A model generated the notes under the pieces. That model was not told the DNA's origin, ran no database searches, and worked only from the letters and a program-made list of their open reading frames with translations. Of a stretch of 64,000 nucleotides of DNA, positions 42,872 to 51,335 are shown piece after piece. The first letter of the stretch is position 1; every line of letters begins with the position of its first letter. Source of the stretch: Phytomonospora endophytica (GTDB taxonomy: Bacteria > Actinomycetota > Actinomycetes > Mycobacteriales > Micromonosporaceae); assembly GCF_014202425.1 (NCBI RefSeq), contig NZ_JACHGT010000001.1, forward strand, positions 41,160 to 105,159. Reading direction: 5' to 3'. Position numbers and translations under genes: made by a program.

Positions 42872-43995
42872 CAGGAGGCCTCCCGTCCCGGTCGCTGTGG
42901 AAGTGCGTCGGCGATCCGGCGGGCCGCTTCGGCGAAGACGACCGGGTCCCGGGCCAGTGCGATGCGGACGTAGGGGGAACCCAGACGCGTGTCGTGCCAG
43001 TAGAACTGGTCCCCGGGCAGGATCGTCACGTCGGCGTGACCGAGAAGGTCGGCGATGTCGCCTCCGGTGAGTTCATCGGAATCGACGCGGACCCACTCGA
43101 CGCTGACCGTGCGGCCGGCGTCGCCGGGCACGAGGATCGTGTCGGCCAGTGCCTCGCGTAGTGCCGCTCGATTGGCCCGTATCAACCGCGTGACCGTTGT
43201 GTCCAGGCCGCGCAGGCTGCTGTCGGCGAGGTAGGCGCTGAGCAGCGACAGGGTGAACGGGCTGACGTTGAGCAGCATCTCGCCGTGCAGCTCGGCGAGT
43301 TCGTCGAACAGGTCGGGGCTGGAGGCGAGGATGCCGCACTTGAGATCTCGCATCGACCAGGTCTTGCCGGTGTCCTCGATGCACATGTACGTGACCCCGG
43401 AGTCGTCGAGAACCTCGTACTGATCCCAGAACGGCTGCCCGGCGTAGAACCGGAACGTCCAGTCGACGATGAGCACGACGTCGTTCTCCGCGCATCGGCG
43501 GACGAGTTTCTCGAACTCCGATCGGCCGAGGGTGAAGCCCGTGGGGTTGTTCGGCAGCGTCAGGAACAACGCACCGAGCCCTTCCGGTTCGGTGGCGTTC
43601 TCCTCCGCGACGGGCACCAGTGGCACCCCCTGTCGCCGAAGGGATGCCGCAAGGACATCGAAGCTCGGTTGCAGCAGACCCACTGTCCGCCCGGTCTTGG
43701 CCAGCGACATCGCGGCCAGCTCTATGGCCTGGGACGCCGAGTAGCACATGAGCGCTTTCCGGTGTGTTGCCGAGAACTGCCCGGCCAGGCCGTAGAACAG
43801 CCGCTGGAACGTCGCCTCCACGTCGGTCTGCCTCATCCGCATGCTCCGGGCGTAGAGCATGGGAAGGGAGTCGATGATCCGCTGCTGTGCTCGATCCGGG
43901 CCTTGGCGCGCGTAGCCGGCACCGAGATCGAATTTCCGGTCGATGCCGTTTCGTTCGTAGTCGGTGAGACTCGGCCGTCCGATCGTCATCGTCAT
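42871..43995 (-). CDS. PLP-dependent enzyme resembling O2-dependent arginine oxidases
   Basis: The protein has 374 aa with fold-type I motifs: LPNNPTGFTL, IVDWTFR (Asp178), PLP-lysine in EDTGKTWS (Lys211) and SPYVRIALAR for the substrate carboxylate. Several segments match what I recall of MppP (enduracididine pathway) rather than ordinary aminotransferases: GYARQ near residue 28 (MppP has GHARQ), IEDTGK-x-W, DLKCGIL, LNVSPFTLSLL, LPGDQFYW. Those enzymes oxidise L-arginine with O2, with or without hydroxylation. The MppP His is Tyr here, so substrate or outcome may differ. TGATG couplings join it to the upstream peptide and downstream reductase. A start at 43989 is also possible. Confidence 0.87.
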   Translation of the reverse strand: MTMTIGRPSLTDYERNGIDRKFDLGAGYARQGPDRAQQRIIDSLPMLYARSMRMRQTDVEATFQRLFYGLAGQFSATHRKALMCYSASQAIELAAMSLAKTGRTVGLLQPSFDVLAASLRRQGVPLVPVAEENATEPEGLGALFLTLPNNPTGFTLGRSEFEKLVRRCAENDVVLIVDWTFRFYAGQPFWDQYEVLDDSGVTYMCIEDTGKTWSMRDLKCGILASSPDLFDELAELHGEMLLNVSPFTLSLLSAYLADSSLRGLDTTVTRLIRANRAALREALADTILVPGDAGRTVSVEWVRVDSDELTGGDIADLLGHADVTILPGDQFYWHDTRLGSPYVRIALARDPVVFAEAARRIADALPQRPGREAS

Positions 43996-44078
43996 CACCC
44001 CTGGAACTTTCGGAGTGCGACGATCGCTATCAGAGCCGAGATCAACATCAGAATGACGACCCCGTCGACTATTCTCAT
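43995..44078 (-). CDS. 27-residue single-helix membrane peptide
   Basis: The ORF is 27 codons long. It starts MRIVDG, continues with a hydrophobic run of about 16 residues (VVILMLISALIAIVAL), and ends with the basic/polar tail RKFQG. AAGGGG lies 7 nt before the ATG. Its TGA overlaps the oxidase ATG (TGATG), as also seen at the next junction, so it looks like a true first cistron. Codons include AGA, ATA, ATT and TTG, which are rare in this window. It may anchor the enzymes to the membrane, sense something, or be an independent toxin-like peptide; none is shown. Confidence 0.65.
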   Translation of the reverse strand: MRIVDGVVILMLISALIAIVALRKFQG

Positions 44079-44275
44079 TGCCGTCCCCTTCGGGATCCGA
44101 TGGGGACAGCCCGGTCTCGGTTGGTGCCTGCCCGGGCCGTCCCCTGTGGTCGGACGGCTTTCCGCCGCCGTGTCGCCACGACATCCCGGGGGACTCGGGG
44201 ACACAATGCGGATTCGGTGCGGGACCGGGGATCGGGTGCGGGATTCGATCGTCACCGACGACGACACGGGTCCAG

Positions 44276-44281
44276 TACCAT
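44276..44281 (+). promoter_or_regulatory. -10 of a leaderless HTH gene
   Basis: TACCAT, then 7 nt, then the GTG at 44289. There is no Shine-Dalgarno. It belongs to the roughly 210-bp divergent gap with the membrane-peptide operon, where a shared regulatory region is possible. Confidence 0.55.
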
Positions 44282-44288
44282 CGAATTC

Positions 44289-45173
44289 GTGCACCAGGCC
44301 TCAGATGTGGAGGCGTTCCTCGCTTTCGCGGGCGAGGTCACCAATGCCTCGACCTTCGCCGGATTGCTTCGGCGTTTCTCCGATCTCACCGGACACTCCG
44401 CGGAACGAGTCGCTCGCGACATACGCCGTGCCGATCCGTCCACCGAAGGGTTCAGCGAGCGGACGGTCAAGGGCTGGTGGGCCGAGGAGGCCATGCCGCA
44501 GCAGCTCGAAAAGGCCACGGCGTTGACCGACCATCTGGCCGCCGTCGTCGCCGACCTTCACGGAGCGGACGGCGCATCGGTGAAGCGCGCGCTGAACGAG
44601 GCCGGGTTGCGGGCCTTCAGAAGCCGGGGCAACCGTCACAAGCCGTGGGCCCCGACCGGGGCGCCCGGCGACGAAACCGTGACCACGCCCGGGATCGAGC
44701 AGCAGGACGGCCACCGGGTACCGGGACTTCCGGACAGAGCGGCGGTGGAGGTCGTTCGCAACGCCACCCCGCAACGATGGCCCGCGCTGTGCGGTGAGGT
44801 CGTCGCTCTCTGGGAAACCCACCTTCCGGACCGGGCGGGCGAGATCCGCGCCGAAGTGGATTCCGGCCACACCGGCTTCGCCGCCATCGGCGCGGGCCCG
44901 ACCCTCTCCCAGGCGCAGCTTCTCGTCCGGGCCTGGACGGCACGGTTCCTCGACCTGCTGACCGCGAGCCCGGCTGCGGCAGCCGACGTCCGCCGCCTCA
45001 TCCAGCGAGCGGGGGAACAGCGGCCCTCGACGCAGACCATCATCGCCTCGGCCCCGGGCGCGTTCGCCTCCGGCGCGATGAACGGCAACGTCATTCACCA
45101 CCATTACGACGTCGGCGGTCGGCCGCCACCGCCACCCCGAGCCACCGAGGCCGACGACGGCTGCACCCCGTGA
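44289..45173 (+). CDS. HTH-like protein with glycine/histidine-rich tail
   Basis: The protein has 294 aa. The N-terminal 80 residues look like a compact helical HTH-type domain (VEAFLAFAGEVTNASTFAGL ... GFSERTVKGWWAEEAMPQQL). A helical middle follows. The end has the motif GAFASGAMNGNVIHHHYDVGG and then a poly-Pro tail. Similar Gly/His-rich linkers are often seen just before effector or STAND domains in actinobacteria; one is present in the STAND protein at 46066. The GTG start is set by the -10 7 nt upstream. It is divergent from the oxidase operon. It may regulate that operon or be part of a conflict-type module. Confidence 0.75.
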   Translation: MHQASDVEAFLAFAGEVTNASTFAGLLRRFSDLTGHSAERVARDIRRADPSTEGFSERTVKGWWAEEAMPQQLEKATALTDHLAAVVADLHGADGASVKRALNEAGLRAFRSRGNRHKPWAPTGAPGDETVTTPGIEQQDGHRVPGLPDRAAVEVVRNATPQRWPALCGEVVALWETHLPDRAGEIRAEVDSGHTGFAAIGAGPTLSQAQLLVRAWTARFLDLLTASPAAAADVRRLIQRAGEQRPSTQTIIASAPGAFASGAMNGNVIHHHYDVGGRPPPPPRATEADDGCTP

Positions 45174-45427
45174 GACATCCGTGGCCGATGACCCGAAGCC
45201 TCGACAACGCCTCGCTCCGCGAGGCGCCCAGCCGGATGCTCAACACCCGGTATGCGGTGGTCGGCTTCACCGGCCGCGTGGCCGGTGCCTCCGGCACCCT
45301 CGCCGATGTCCTCGAAGGCCTCGGGAGATCCGATGAAGCCGCCGAGATACGCCACTACGCGGCTGAGGACTCAGGAGGCGGAACGCCTTCGGGAGCCGGC
45401 GGTTCCGCAAGCGACGGTGCGAACTGA
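45170..45427 (+). CDS. Small ORF downstream of HTH gene
   Basis: The ORF has 85 codons. The GTG start overlaps the preceding stop (GTGA), and an internal ATG gives a 79-aa form. Composition is protein-like, with a short Ala/Gly-rich tail (LNTRYAVVGFTGRVAGASGT, EGLGRSDEAAEIRHYA). The last 73 bp overlap the convergent membrane-protein gene. No family recognised. It could be a spurious extension, but codon bias fits a gene. Confidence 0.45.
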   Translation: MRHPWPMTRSLDNASLREAPSRMLNTRYAVVGFTGRVAGASGTLADVLEGLGRSDEAAEIRHYAAEDSGGGTPSGAGGSASDGAN

Positions 45428-45969
45428 CCATTCGCCGGCAACGAGTGCGACTCGGCCGTGTCCACGGCCTCCACCGCCGCCTGGTGATCGAATATCTTGT
45501 CGACGTGATCGACAAAGGACTGGGCGTAGAAAGGCCGCGCGAACGACCACAGGCTGATGAACTCCGGAACGCGAAGATCGGCGTCGAGAACCCGTTGCCA
45601 CGGCACCCAGATGTCGTCGTCGAGAAGTCCGGATCGGCGGCTGAGAAAGCTCTCCTCGTGGACGTCGAGTTTCAAGAGCACGTAGAGCGTCCGCCTGTTG
45701 GCTTCATCGGTGTCGACCGGATAGCCCCGTATCTGAAGATGCCAGCGAAGGAGTTCGGGGTCCCTGACGTAGGTGAAACTCCGCCAGTCGGCTTGAGCTC
45801 GCATGAACCCCTGGTAGCCGGTCCTTTCGAGCGCCTGGCGGGCGGCGCGGGTCTGGTCGGCGGCTTCACGCGCCTGGCGGGCGGTGTTCCGGTTCTGTAA
45901 GTGACTGATCAGTAAGGCGCAGATGAGCCCTGCCACCGAGACGACCTGAACCCACTCGGCGAACCCCAT
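45355..45969 (-). CDS. Membrane-anchored protein, DUF6082-like
   Basis: The protein has 204 aa. One transmembrane helix near 6-25 (VQVVSVAGLICALLIS) is followed by a charged coiled-coil-like segment and a globular part (QADWRSFTYVRDPELLRWHL, DDDIWVPWQRVLDADLRVPEF). The layout recalls actinobacterial DUF6082 proteins; the match is tentative. GGAGG lies 5 nt before the ATG. TACATT at 46001-45996 on the minus strand is a possible -10. It follows the STAND gene on the same strand after a 96-bp gap. Confidence 0.8.
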   Translation of the reverse strand: MGFAEWVQVVSVAGLICALLISHLQNRNTARQAREAADQTRAARQALERTGYQGFMRAQADWRSFTYVRDPELLRWHLQIRGYPVDTDEANRRTLYVLLKLDVHEESFLSRRSGLLDDDIWVPWQRVLDADLRVPEFISLWSFARPFYAQSFVDHVDKIFDHQAAVEAVDTAESHSLPANGQFAPSLAEPPAPEGVPPPESSAA

Positions 45970-46065
45970 GCCGACCTCCAACCTGAGGGGCCTCAAATGT
46001 ACAAGCGCGGCTTCGCCGCACGGGTGCTCTCGCGGTCGCGGACCATCGATCTCCAGACCCCCCGG

Positions 46066-48660
46066 TTACGGCCCGGGCGCCTGCCCGTCGAGTGCGGCGA
46101 GACGTGCGGAGGCCGCGGCGGCGTCCGGGACGCCGAGATCGTCGAACAGTTCCACGGCCCGTTCCCAGTGGCGGCGCGCGCCGGTGATGTCATCGGTATC
46201 GTGCGCGAGACGCGCGAGGCCGTCATGGGCGCGCGCCTGCTCGTACACGTCGCCCACCTCGCGGGCCAGGGCGAGAGCGGCTTCGTGCTGCTTTCGGGCC
46301 CGCTCAGGTTCGCGGAGGGCACGGAGGGCCTCGCCGGTTCCGTTGAGCGCCTCGGATTCACCGGTGCGGTCGCCGGTCTCGCGGAAGACGGCCAAGGCCC
46401 GAGAAAAGTGGGACTCGGCTTCGGTGAACCGACCCTGTCGAAGGCACAGGAGTCCGAAGTAGTTCTGTATCCCAGCCAGGGCGACCACATCCCCGAGCAG
46501 CTCGAAGAGCGCCTGCGCCTGCCGCAGTTCTTCGCGGGCGGCCGCGAACCTGCCTTGTTCGACATGGGCACGGCCGAGGTCGCTGAGTGCGTGCGCGGTG
46601 CCGTTCCGGTCGCCCGTTTCGCGAAACAGCGTGAGTGCCTGCCGGTAGTGGTCGGTGGCTTCGATGAACCGACCTTGGCGCGCACGTGTCGAACCGAGGT
46701 TGTGCAGGGCGTGGGCCATGCCTCCCCGTTCACCGATTTCGGCCCAGATGTGCATGGCCTTGGCGCTGTGCTCCGCGGATTCGGAATACCGCCCCTGCCG
46801 AGCACGGATCATGCCGAGGTTGTTCCATGCGTTGGCCTCACCCGCCCTGTCCCCGGCATGGTGGTAAAGGCCGAGCGCTCGCTCGCAGATCACGGCGGCC
46901 TCGGCGCTGTCACCCAGCTGGAAGTCAATCCCGGCGAGATTGCCGAGTGCGTTCGCCTGCCCCACCGTGTCGCCGAGTTCTTCGTAGCGGGCCAAGGCCA
47001 GCCGATGGTGTTCCGTGGCATGCCTGTACCGGCCCTGCCGGGCATGGACCAGGCCGAGATTGTTGAGAGCGCGAGCCTCACCGGCTTTGTCACCGGCGCC
47101 GTTCCCCGCTCTGCTCGCATTGGTGTGAATGTCGATCGCTTCGAGGTAGTAGCCCCCGACATAGAGATAACGGAAGAGAGTGCTCGACCAAGCGGTCACG
47201 TGAGCCGGCCAGTTGGTCACGCCGTAGCCGGAGGCGGCGACGAGATTGTCCCGCTGGGCATCGAGCCAGGCCAGGGCCGCGTGCCGGTCGTAGAGCTCTG
47301 GAACGGACGCCGTGATCCGCGGAATCTCAGGCCAGCGGGACTGCTCGGACGGATACAAGAGGTCGACGCAAGCCGCCGCGACCGCGAGGTAGTAATCGAA
47401 CAGACCTGTCAGCGCGTCCCTACGCTCGGCTTCGGTCTCTTGCCTCATGGCCAGATCCACGGCATAGGCGCGAAGCAGGTCGTGCATGTCGTAACGCCCG
47501 GGGGTCGTCGGGCGGATGAGGTGCGCCCGCAGAAGCACTTGCAGGTGGTCGCGCACGGGTTCCAGCGTGATTCGAGTGAGGGCGGCGGAGGCGTACGCGT
47601 CGATGTCGGGCCCAGGGTGCACGCCGATCAACCGGAAGACGTACCGGGCATCTGCCGACAGGCTCAGGTAGGACCAGGAGAAGACCGCTCGAACCGCCGT
47701 GCGCGGGTCGTCCCCGGCGTCGAGAAGATCCAGTCGCCGTTGGTGGTCCGCCAACTCCGAGACCAGGTGGGCGAGCGTCGCGTCAGGGCGTGTCGCGGCG
47801 AGTTCGGCTGCCACACGCAGTGCGAGAGGAAGCCGGGCGCACTGCTGAGCCAGCCGGACGGCCGCGGTCGGCTCGGTGTCGGTGCGTTCGCCGATGAGCT
47901 TGTGCAGCAGTGTGACGGCATCGGCGACCGGGAGCAGGTCCACCTCGATGCGGCGTGCGCCATGCCGCGACACGAGAGCCGTCAAGCGGTCGCGGCTCGT
48001 CACGACCACCATGCAGGAGGAAGAGCCTGGTAGCAGGAGTCGTACCTGTTCGGTCGAGTGCGCGTTGTCGAGGAGGATCAGGACTCGGCGGCCCGCGAGC
48101 AGGCTTCGGAACATTGTCGCCCGCTCGGCTGTCTCGAAGGGGATGTCGCCATTGGCGACCCCGAGCGCACGCAGGAATCCGGCCAGGGCTTCATTCGCGG
48201 TGAGGGGCCGGTCGGGGTCGTAGCCGCGCAGGTCGACGTATAGCTGTCCGTCGGTGAACCGCTCCGCGACACGGTGAGCCCAGTGAATCGCGACCGCGGT
48301 CTTGCCCACCCCCGCGGTTCCCGACACCGCCGAGATCAGGACCGGTGCGGCTGCCTCGGAAGAGGCGAGGAGATCGTCGAGCTCGGTCAGCTCCGCCGCC
48401 CGGCCGGTGAATCCGTGGACATCCGGGGGGAGCTCGCGAGGGAAGGGGCGTTGCGGGGCACGGGCGTGATGGATGTGCTGGTCGCCGCCTTGCATCGCGT
48501 ACACGGTCCCGCCCGCGCTCGCCGCGATGTGTTGTTGATGGTGCACATCCGTGGGACCGTCTTCTGCTTCGGGAGTGGGGCCCGCCTGGGCGGTTCCGTC
48601 GCCGGAAGTGGCTCGAACCGACCGCAGTCGCGGATCGGGCTCATCGGCCGTCCTGCTCAC
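46066..48660 (-). CDS. STAND ATPase: NB-ARC with TPR repeats
   Basis: The protein has 864 aa from the GTG at 48660 (AAGGAAG upstream); an ATG at 48690 would add ten residues. A disordered N-terminus with a His-rich segment (DVHHQQHIAASAGG) leads to an NB-ARC ATPase: P-loop GTAGVGKTAVAIHWA (near 120), VLILLDNA as Walker B, CMVVVTSRDRL, a LPLAL motif and MHDLLRAYA. About 350 residues of TPR follow (ARALNNLGLVHARQGRYRHA repeated). Unlike the SARP at 1401 it has no DNA-binding or BTAD domain, so it is a STAND signal protein whose effector is missing or encoded separately. The neighbouring HTH protein or membrane protein could be partners. Confidence 0.88.
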   Translation of the reverse strand: MSRTADEPDPRLRSVRATSGDGTAQAGPTPEAEDGPTDVHHQQHIAASAGGTVYAMQGGDQHIHHARAPQRPFPRELPPDVHGFTGRAAELTELDDLLASSEAAAPVLISAVSGTAGVGKTAVAIHWAHRVAERFTDGQLYVDLRGYDPDRPLTANEALAGFLRALGVANGDIPFETAERATMFRSLLAGRRVLILLDNAHSTEQVRLLLPGSSSCMVVVTSRDRLTALVSRHGARRIEVDLLPVADAVTLLHKLIGERTDTEPTAAVRLAQQCARLPLALRVAAELAATRPDATLAHLVSELADHQRRLDLLDAGDDPRTAVRAVFSWSYLSLSADARYVFRLIGVHPGPDIDAYASAALTRITLEPVRDHLQVLLRAHLIRPTTPGRYDMHDLLRAYAVDLAMRQETEAERRDALTGLFDYYLAVAAACVDLLYPSEQSRWPEIPRITASVPELYDRHAALAWLDAQRDNLVAASGYGVTNWPAHVTAWSSTLFRYLYVGGYYLEAIDIHTNASRAGNGAGDKAGEARALNNLGLVHARQGRYRHATEHHRLALARYEELGDTVGQANALGNLAGIDFQLGDSAEAAVICERALGLYHHAGDRAGEANAWNNLGMIRARQGRYSESAEHSAKAMHIWAEIGERGGMAHALHNLGSTRARQGRFIEATDHYRQALTLFRETGDRNGTAHALSDLGRAHVEQGRFAAAREELRQAQALFELLGDVVALAGIQNYFGLLCLRQGRFTEAESHFSRALAVFRETGDRTGESEALNGTGEALRALREPERARKQHEAALALAREVGDVYEQARAHDGLARLAHDTDDITGARRHWERAVELFDDLGVPDAAAASARLAALDGQAPGP

Positions 48661-49050
48661 GACTGTTCGCTTCCTTCGTGACCGTTCCATCAGTGGATGT
48701 GAGTGCGATCGGCAGGGCGGGGGATCGAGGGACTCGGTACGGGCGATCCCATACCGGTCGAGGGGATGTCGCGTGGTTGCGACCCCGGCCTCCGGCTTTA
48801 CGTCCACGCTGCTTCGGCGGGCGACGGCACGCAAGGCTGTAGTCGCCTTCCCGTCATGCCATCCGGTGTCGGGCTGCAGGCTGATCTCGCTGTCCCGGAT
48901 CGCGTCCTCACCAGCGTTCTCGGCGATGGATCGCGCATCCGCGATGGCGCCGAGTGTCGGTGAGCGAAGGCCTTCGGGGGGCGGGCGCGCCGGCGTTCGA
49001 CTCCTGTTCCGGTGTCAAACCGGACATCTCGGCTCTGTACCCTGCCCTAC
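48661..49050. other. Spacer between STAND and nucS genes
   Basis: About 390 bp without a confident gene. The minus-strand frame of the STAND gene stays open upstream to about 49013 with coding-like codon bias (for example DSEISLQPDTGWHDGKATT) but only has a TTG start at 48834. It could be a longer STAND N-terminus or an old gene remnant. TACCCT (49038-49043) is the nucS -10, 7 nt before its ATG. Confidence 0.4.
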
Positions 49051-49710
49051 ATGCGTCTTGTCGTTGCCCGCTGCTCTGTCGACTATGTCGGGCGGCTTAC
49101 CGCTCATCTGCCCTTGGCGCCGCGGCTGTTGATGTTGAAGGCCGACGGCAGCATCCTCGTCCATGCCGACGGGGGCTCGTACAAGCCCTTGAACTGGATG
49201 ACGCCGCCTTGCACGATTCAGGAGGCGGAGGGGCGCTGGACGGTCACGAACAAGGCCGGTGAGCAGCTCATCATCACGATCGAGGAGATCACGCACGACT
49301 CCAGTCATGAGCTGGGTGTCGACCCGGGCCTGCGGAAGGACGGGGTCGAGGCGCACCTGCAGGAGTTGCTGGCGGAGCAGCCCGGCGTCATCGGCGACGG
49401 CTACACGCTGGTGCGGCGGGAGTTTCCGACGGCCATCGGTCCCGTCGACCTCATGTGTCGCGACAGCGGTGGGGGCAGTGTCGCCATCGAGGTGAAGCGG
49501 CGGGGTGAGATCGACGGCGTGGAGCAGTTGACGCGCTACCTCGAACTGCTGAACCGGGACCCCCTGCTGGCCCCGGTGCAGGGCGTCTTCGCCGCGCAGG
49601 TCATCAAGCCGCAGGCCCGTGTCCTGGCCGAGGACCGTGGCATCCGCTGTGTGACCGTCGACTACGACGCCCTGCGCGGCGTCGAAAAGGACGAGCTGAC
49701 GCTCTTCTGA
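49051..49710 (+). CDS. nucS: NucS/EndoMS mismatch endonuclease
   Basis: The protein has 219 aa. The N-terminal beta-rich DNA-binding domain (1-100) starts [16 protein letters not shown]. The C-terminal RecB-like nuclease has catalytic Asp133 in GPVDLMCRD, Glu147 and Lys149 in IEVKRRG, and [11 protein letters not shown]. NucS cuts both strands at mismatches and replaces MutSL in actinobacteria. The C-terminus DELTLF resembles a sliding-clamp-binding motif, as known for the family. The ATG follows TACCCT by 7 nt without a Shine-Dalgarno, so the mRNA is probably leaderless. Confidence 0.96.
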   Translation: MRLVVARCSVDYVGRLTAHLPLAPRLLMLKADGSILVHADGGSYKPLNWMTPPCTIQEAEGRWTVTNKAGEQLIITIEEITHDSSHELGVDPGLRKDGVEAHLQELLAEQPGVIGDGYTLVRREFPTAIGPVDLMCRDSGGGSVAIEVKRRGEIDGVEQLTRYLELLNRDPLLAPVQGVFAAQVIKPQARVLAEDRGIRCVTVDYDALRGVEKDELTLF

Positions 49711-49716
49711 GCGCGT

Positions 49717-50172
49717 CTACGCGCAGGTGGAGGCGGCCGGTTCCGACTCGGCGTACGTGAACGTCGCGTCGGTCAGGACCATGGCTCCCCAGGCGCGAAC
49801 GCACGTCGACACCGGCAGGCGGGTCGTCTCGGCCCAGCCGTGGGTCCCCTTGCCGCTGCGGAAGTCGGTGCGGGTGCAGGTGTCGCCGGGCGTCGACTCG
49901 GAGCACGACTCGATCGCGACGTAGAGCCAGTCGGACTCGACGTCGTTGTACGCCGAGATCTCGGCGCACAGCGCCTTCTCCCGGCCGTCGTCGCGGATGC
50001 GGAGGTGTCCGTAGGCGGTCCCGTCCTCCGCCTTCACGTCCCAGGTCTGCCTGATCTGACCGTTGCACTGGTCGGTCGGCGGAGCCTCGGCGCCGGCGTG
50101 CGCGGGTGCCGCGATCGTCAGCAGGGCGAGCGTCGCGGTGGCCGCGAGGATCGTGCGGTGGTGCCTGACCAT
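49717..50172 (-). CDS. Small secreted Cys-rich protein, unknown function
   Basis: The protein has 151 aa. A Sec signal peptide (RHHR, hydrophobic run, APAHA near 26) precedes a mature protein of about 125 aa with six cysteines, spaced to allow three disulfides. Aromatic and acidic residues are common, and the C-terminus ends in Cys-Ala. GGGGGG precedes the ATG. Size and export resemble the protein at 841, but I see no clear sequence match. It lies downstream of the membrane-anchored XRE protein on the same strand. Confidence 0.85.
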   Translation of the reverse strand: MVRHHRTILAATATLALLTIAAPAHAGAEAPPTDQCNGQIRQTWDVKAEDGTAYGHLRIRDDGREKALCAEISAYNDVESDWLYVAIESCSESTPGDTCTRTDFRSGKGTHGWAETTRLPVSTCVRAWGAMVLTDATFTYAESEPAASTCA

Positions 50173-50243
50173 GGTCCCCCCAGGGTTGTGTCGGTCGTGG
50201 CGCGATGAGACGGCGGGACGCCGGTGCGCCCCGCCGGACGTGA

Positions 50244-51329
50244 TCACTCGGGTTGCTCCTGGCCGGGGACGGCCGGGTGGACGCGACCGTCGGTGGGTGG
50301 CCGCTCCTCGCCCGCGAGGTGCAGCAGCAGGAAGGCGCCCGCGACGGCCACGGCGACCAGCAGCACCGCCAGGCCGGCGAGGATGAGGCGGCGGCGTTGC
50401 GATGGGACGACGGCGACGGGAACCGCGGACTCCACGGGCGCGTCGGCCTCCCGGAGGGCGAGGGCCGTCCCGGGTGAGGACGGCAGCACGGCCGACTCGG
50501 CGGTGGGGGACTCCGACGACGGCCGCGCGAGCGCGGGCGGGGTGCCGGGAGCACTGGTCGCCGGGGCCTCGCTGGACGCACCCGCGGCTGGAGCCGCGTC
50601 GGCGTCCTCGTGCGTCGGGTCGGTCAGCGCGAGAAGCGAGTCCTTCTCCGGCGCGGGCGCTTCCGGTGGGCTCGCGGCCCATGCGGAGAAGGGGCCGGCG
50701 GGTTCGGGCTCGGCCTCGGGCGCCGGGGCGGGACTCGTGACCGGTGGCGGCTCGGGCGGCCAGGTGGGGCCGGAGTTCTGCGCGGGGATCAAGACGGCGG
50801 GCTCATGTGTGAAGGCCTCGGCGAGGGTGACGCGCGCGGGTCCGGCGAGGTCGGCCGCGACGACGGCGGCGGCTTCGGCGGGCGAGGCCTCGGCCGGTTC
50901 GGCGGCGGCCTCGGTGACCGGAGGGTCGGGCACGGGCTCGGAACCCCCGGCCCCCATCCCCGCCGCCACCGCGGCGACCGCCTCGGCCGGTCCACCCGAC
51001 GCGTCCTCGGGTGCGAGCTCAAGCAGAGCGCCCGACGCGTCCAGAGCCTCGTCGCAGCAGCGCGCGAGCTCCGGGTTCGGCGGCTTCGCTCCCGTCTCGA
51101 TCTTGCTGATGTACCCCTTGGAGTACTTCGTGCGCTCGGCGAACTCCGCGATGGACAGTCCGGCCTCGGTGCGCAGACGCCGAAGGCGGCCGCCGAAGTT
51201 CTCGTCTTCGACGGCCACCGGTGGAGCGGCGGGCCGGGAGGCCTTCCGCCGTGTCGGTTTGCGAACACCATTCGTCTGCTCTGGCCTGTTTTCGGTCTCA
51301 GCGCTTGTTGTGCCCCTGTTTTCCCCCAT
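50244..51329 (-). CDS. Membrane-anchored XRE helix-turn-helix protein
   Basis: The protein has 361 aa. An XRE helix-turn-helix (about 46-105) has LRRLRTEAGLSIAEFAERTKY and SKGYISKIETGAKPPN. About 200 residues of Pro/Ala/Glu-rich disordered linker follow, then a transmembrane helix near 325-345 (LILAGLAVLLVAVAVAGAF) and a short outside tail. The layout (cytoplasmic HTH, linker, single helix) recalls RodZ-like or membrane-tethered regulators. TATAGT lies 6 nt before the ATG with no Shine-Dalgarno, so the mRNA is probably leaderless. It may transmit envelope signals or organise cell-shape factors. Confidence 0.88.
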   Translation of the reverse strand: MGENRGTTSAETENRPEQTNGVRKPTRRKASRPAAPPVAVEDENFGGRLRRLRTEAGLSIAEFAERTKYSKGYISKIETGAKPPNPELARCCDEALDASGALLELAPEDASGGPAEAVAAVAAGMGAGGSEPVPDPPVTEAAAEPAEASPAEAAAVVAADLAGPARVTLAEAFTHEPAVLIPAQNSGPTWPPEPPPVTSPAPAPEAEPEPAGPFSAWAASPPEAPAPEKDSLLALTDPTHEDADAAPAAGASSEAPATSAPGTPPALARPSSESPTAESAVLPSSPGTALALREADAPVESAVPVAVVPSQRRRLILAGLAVLLVAVAVAGAFLLLHLAGEERPPTDGRVHPAVPGQEQPE

Positions 51330-51335
51330 ATGACG

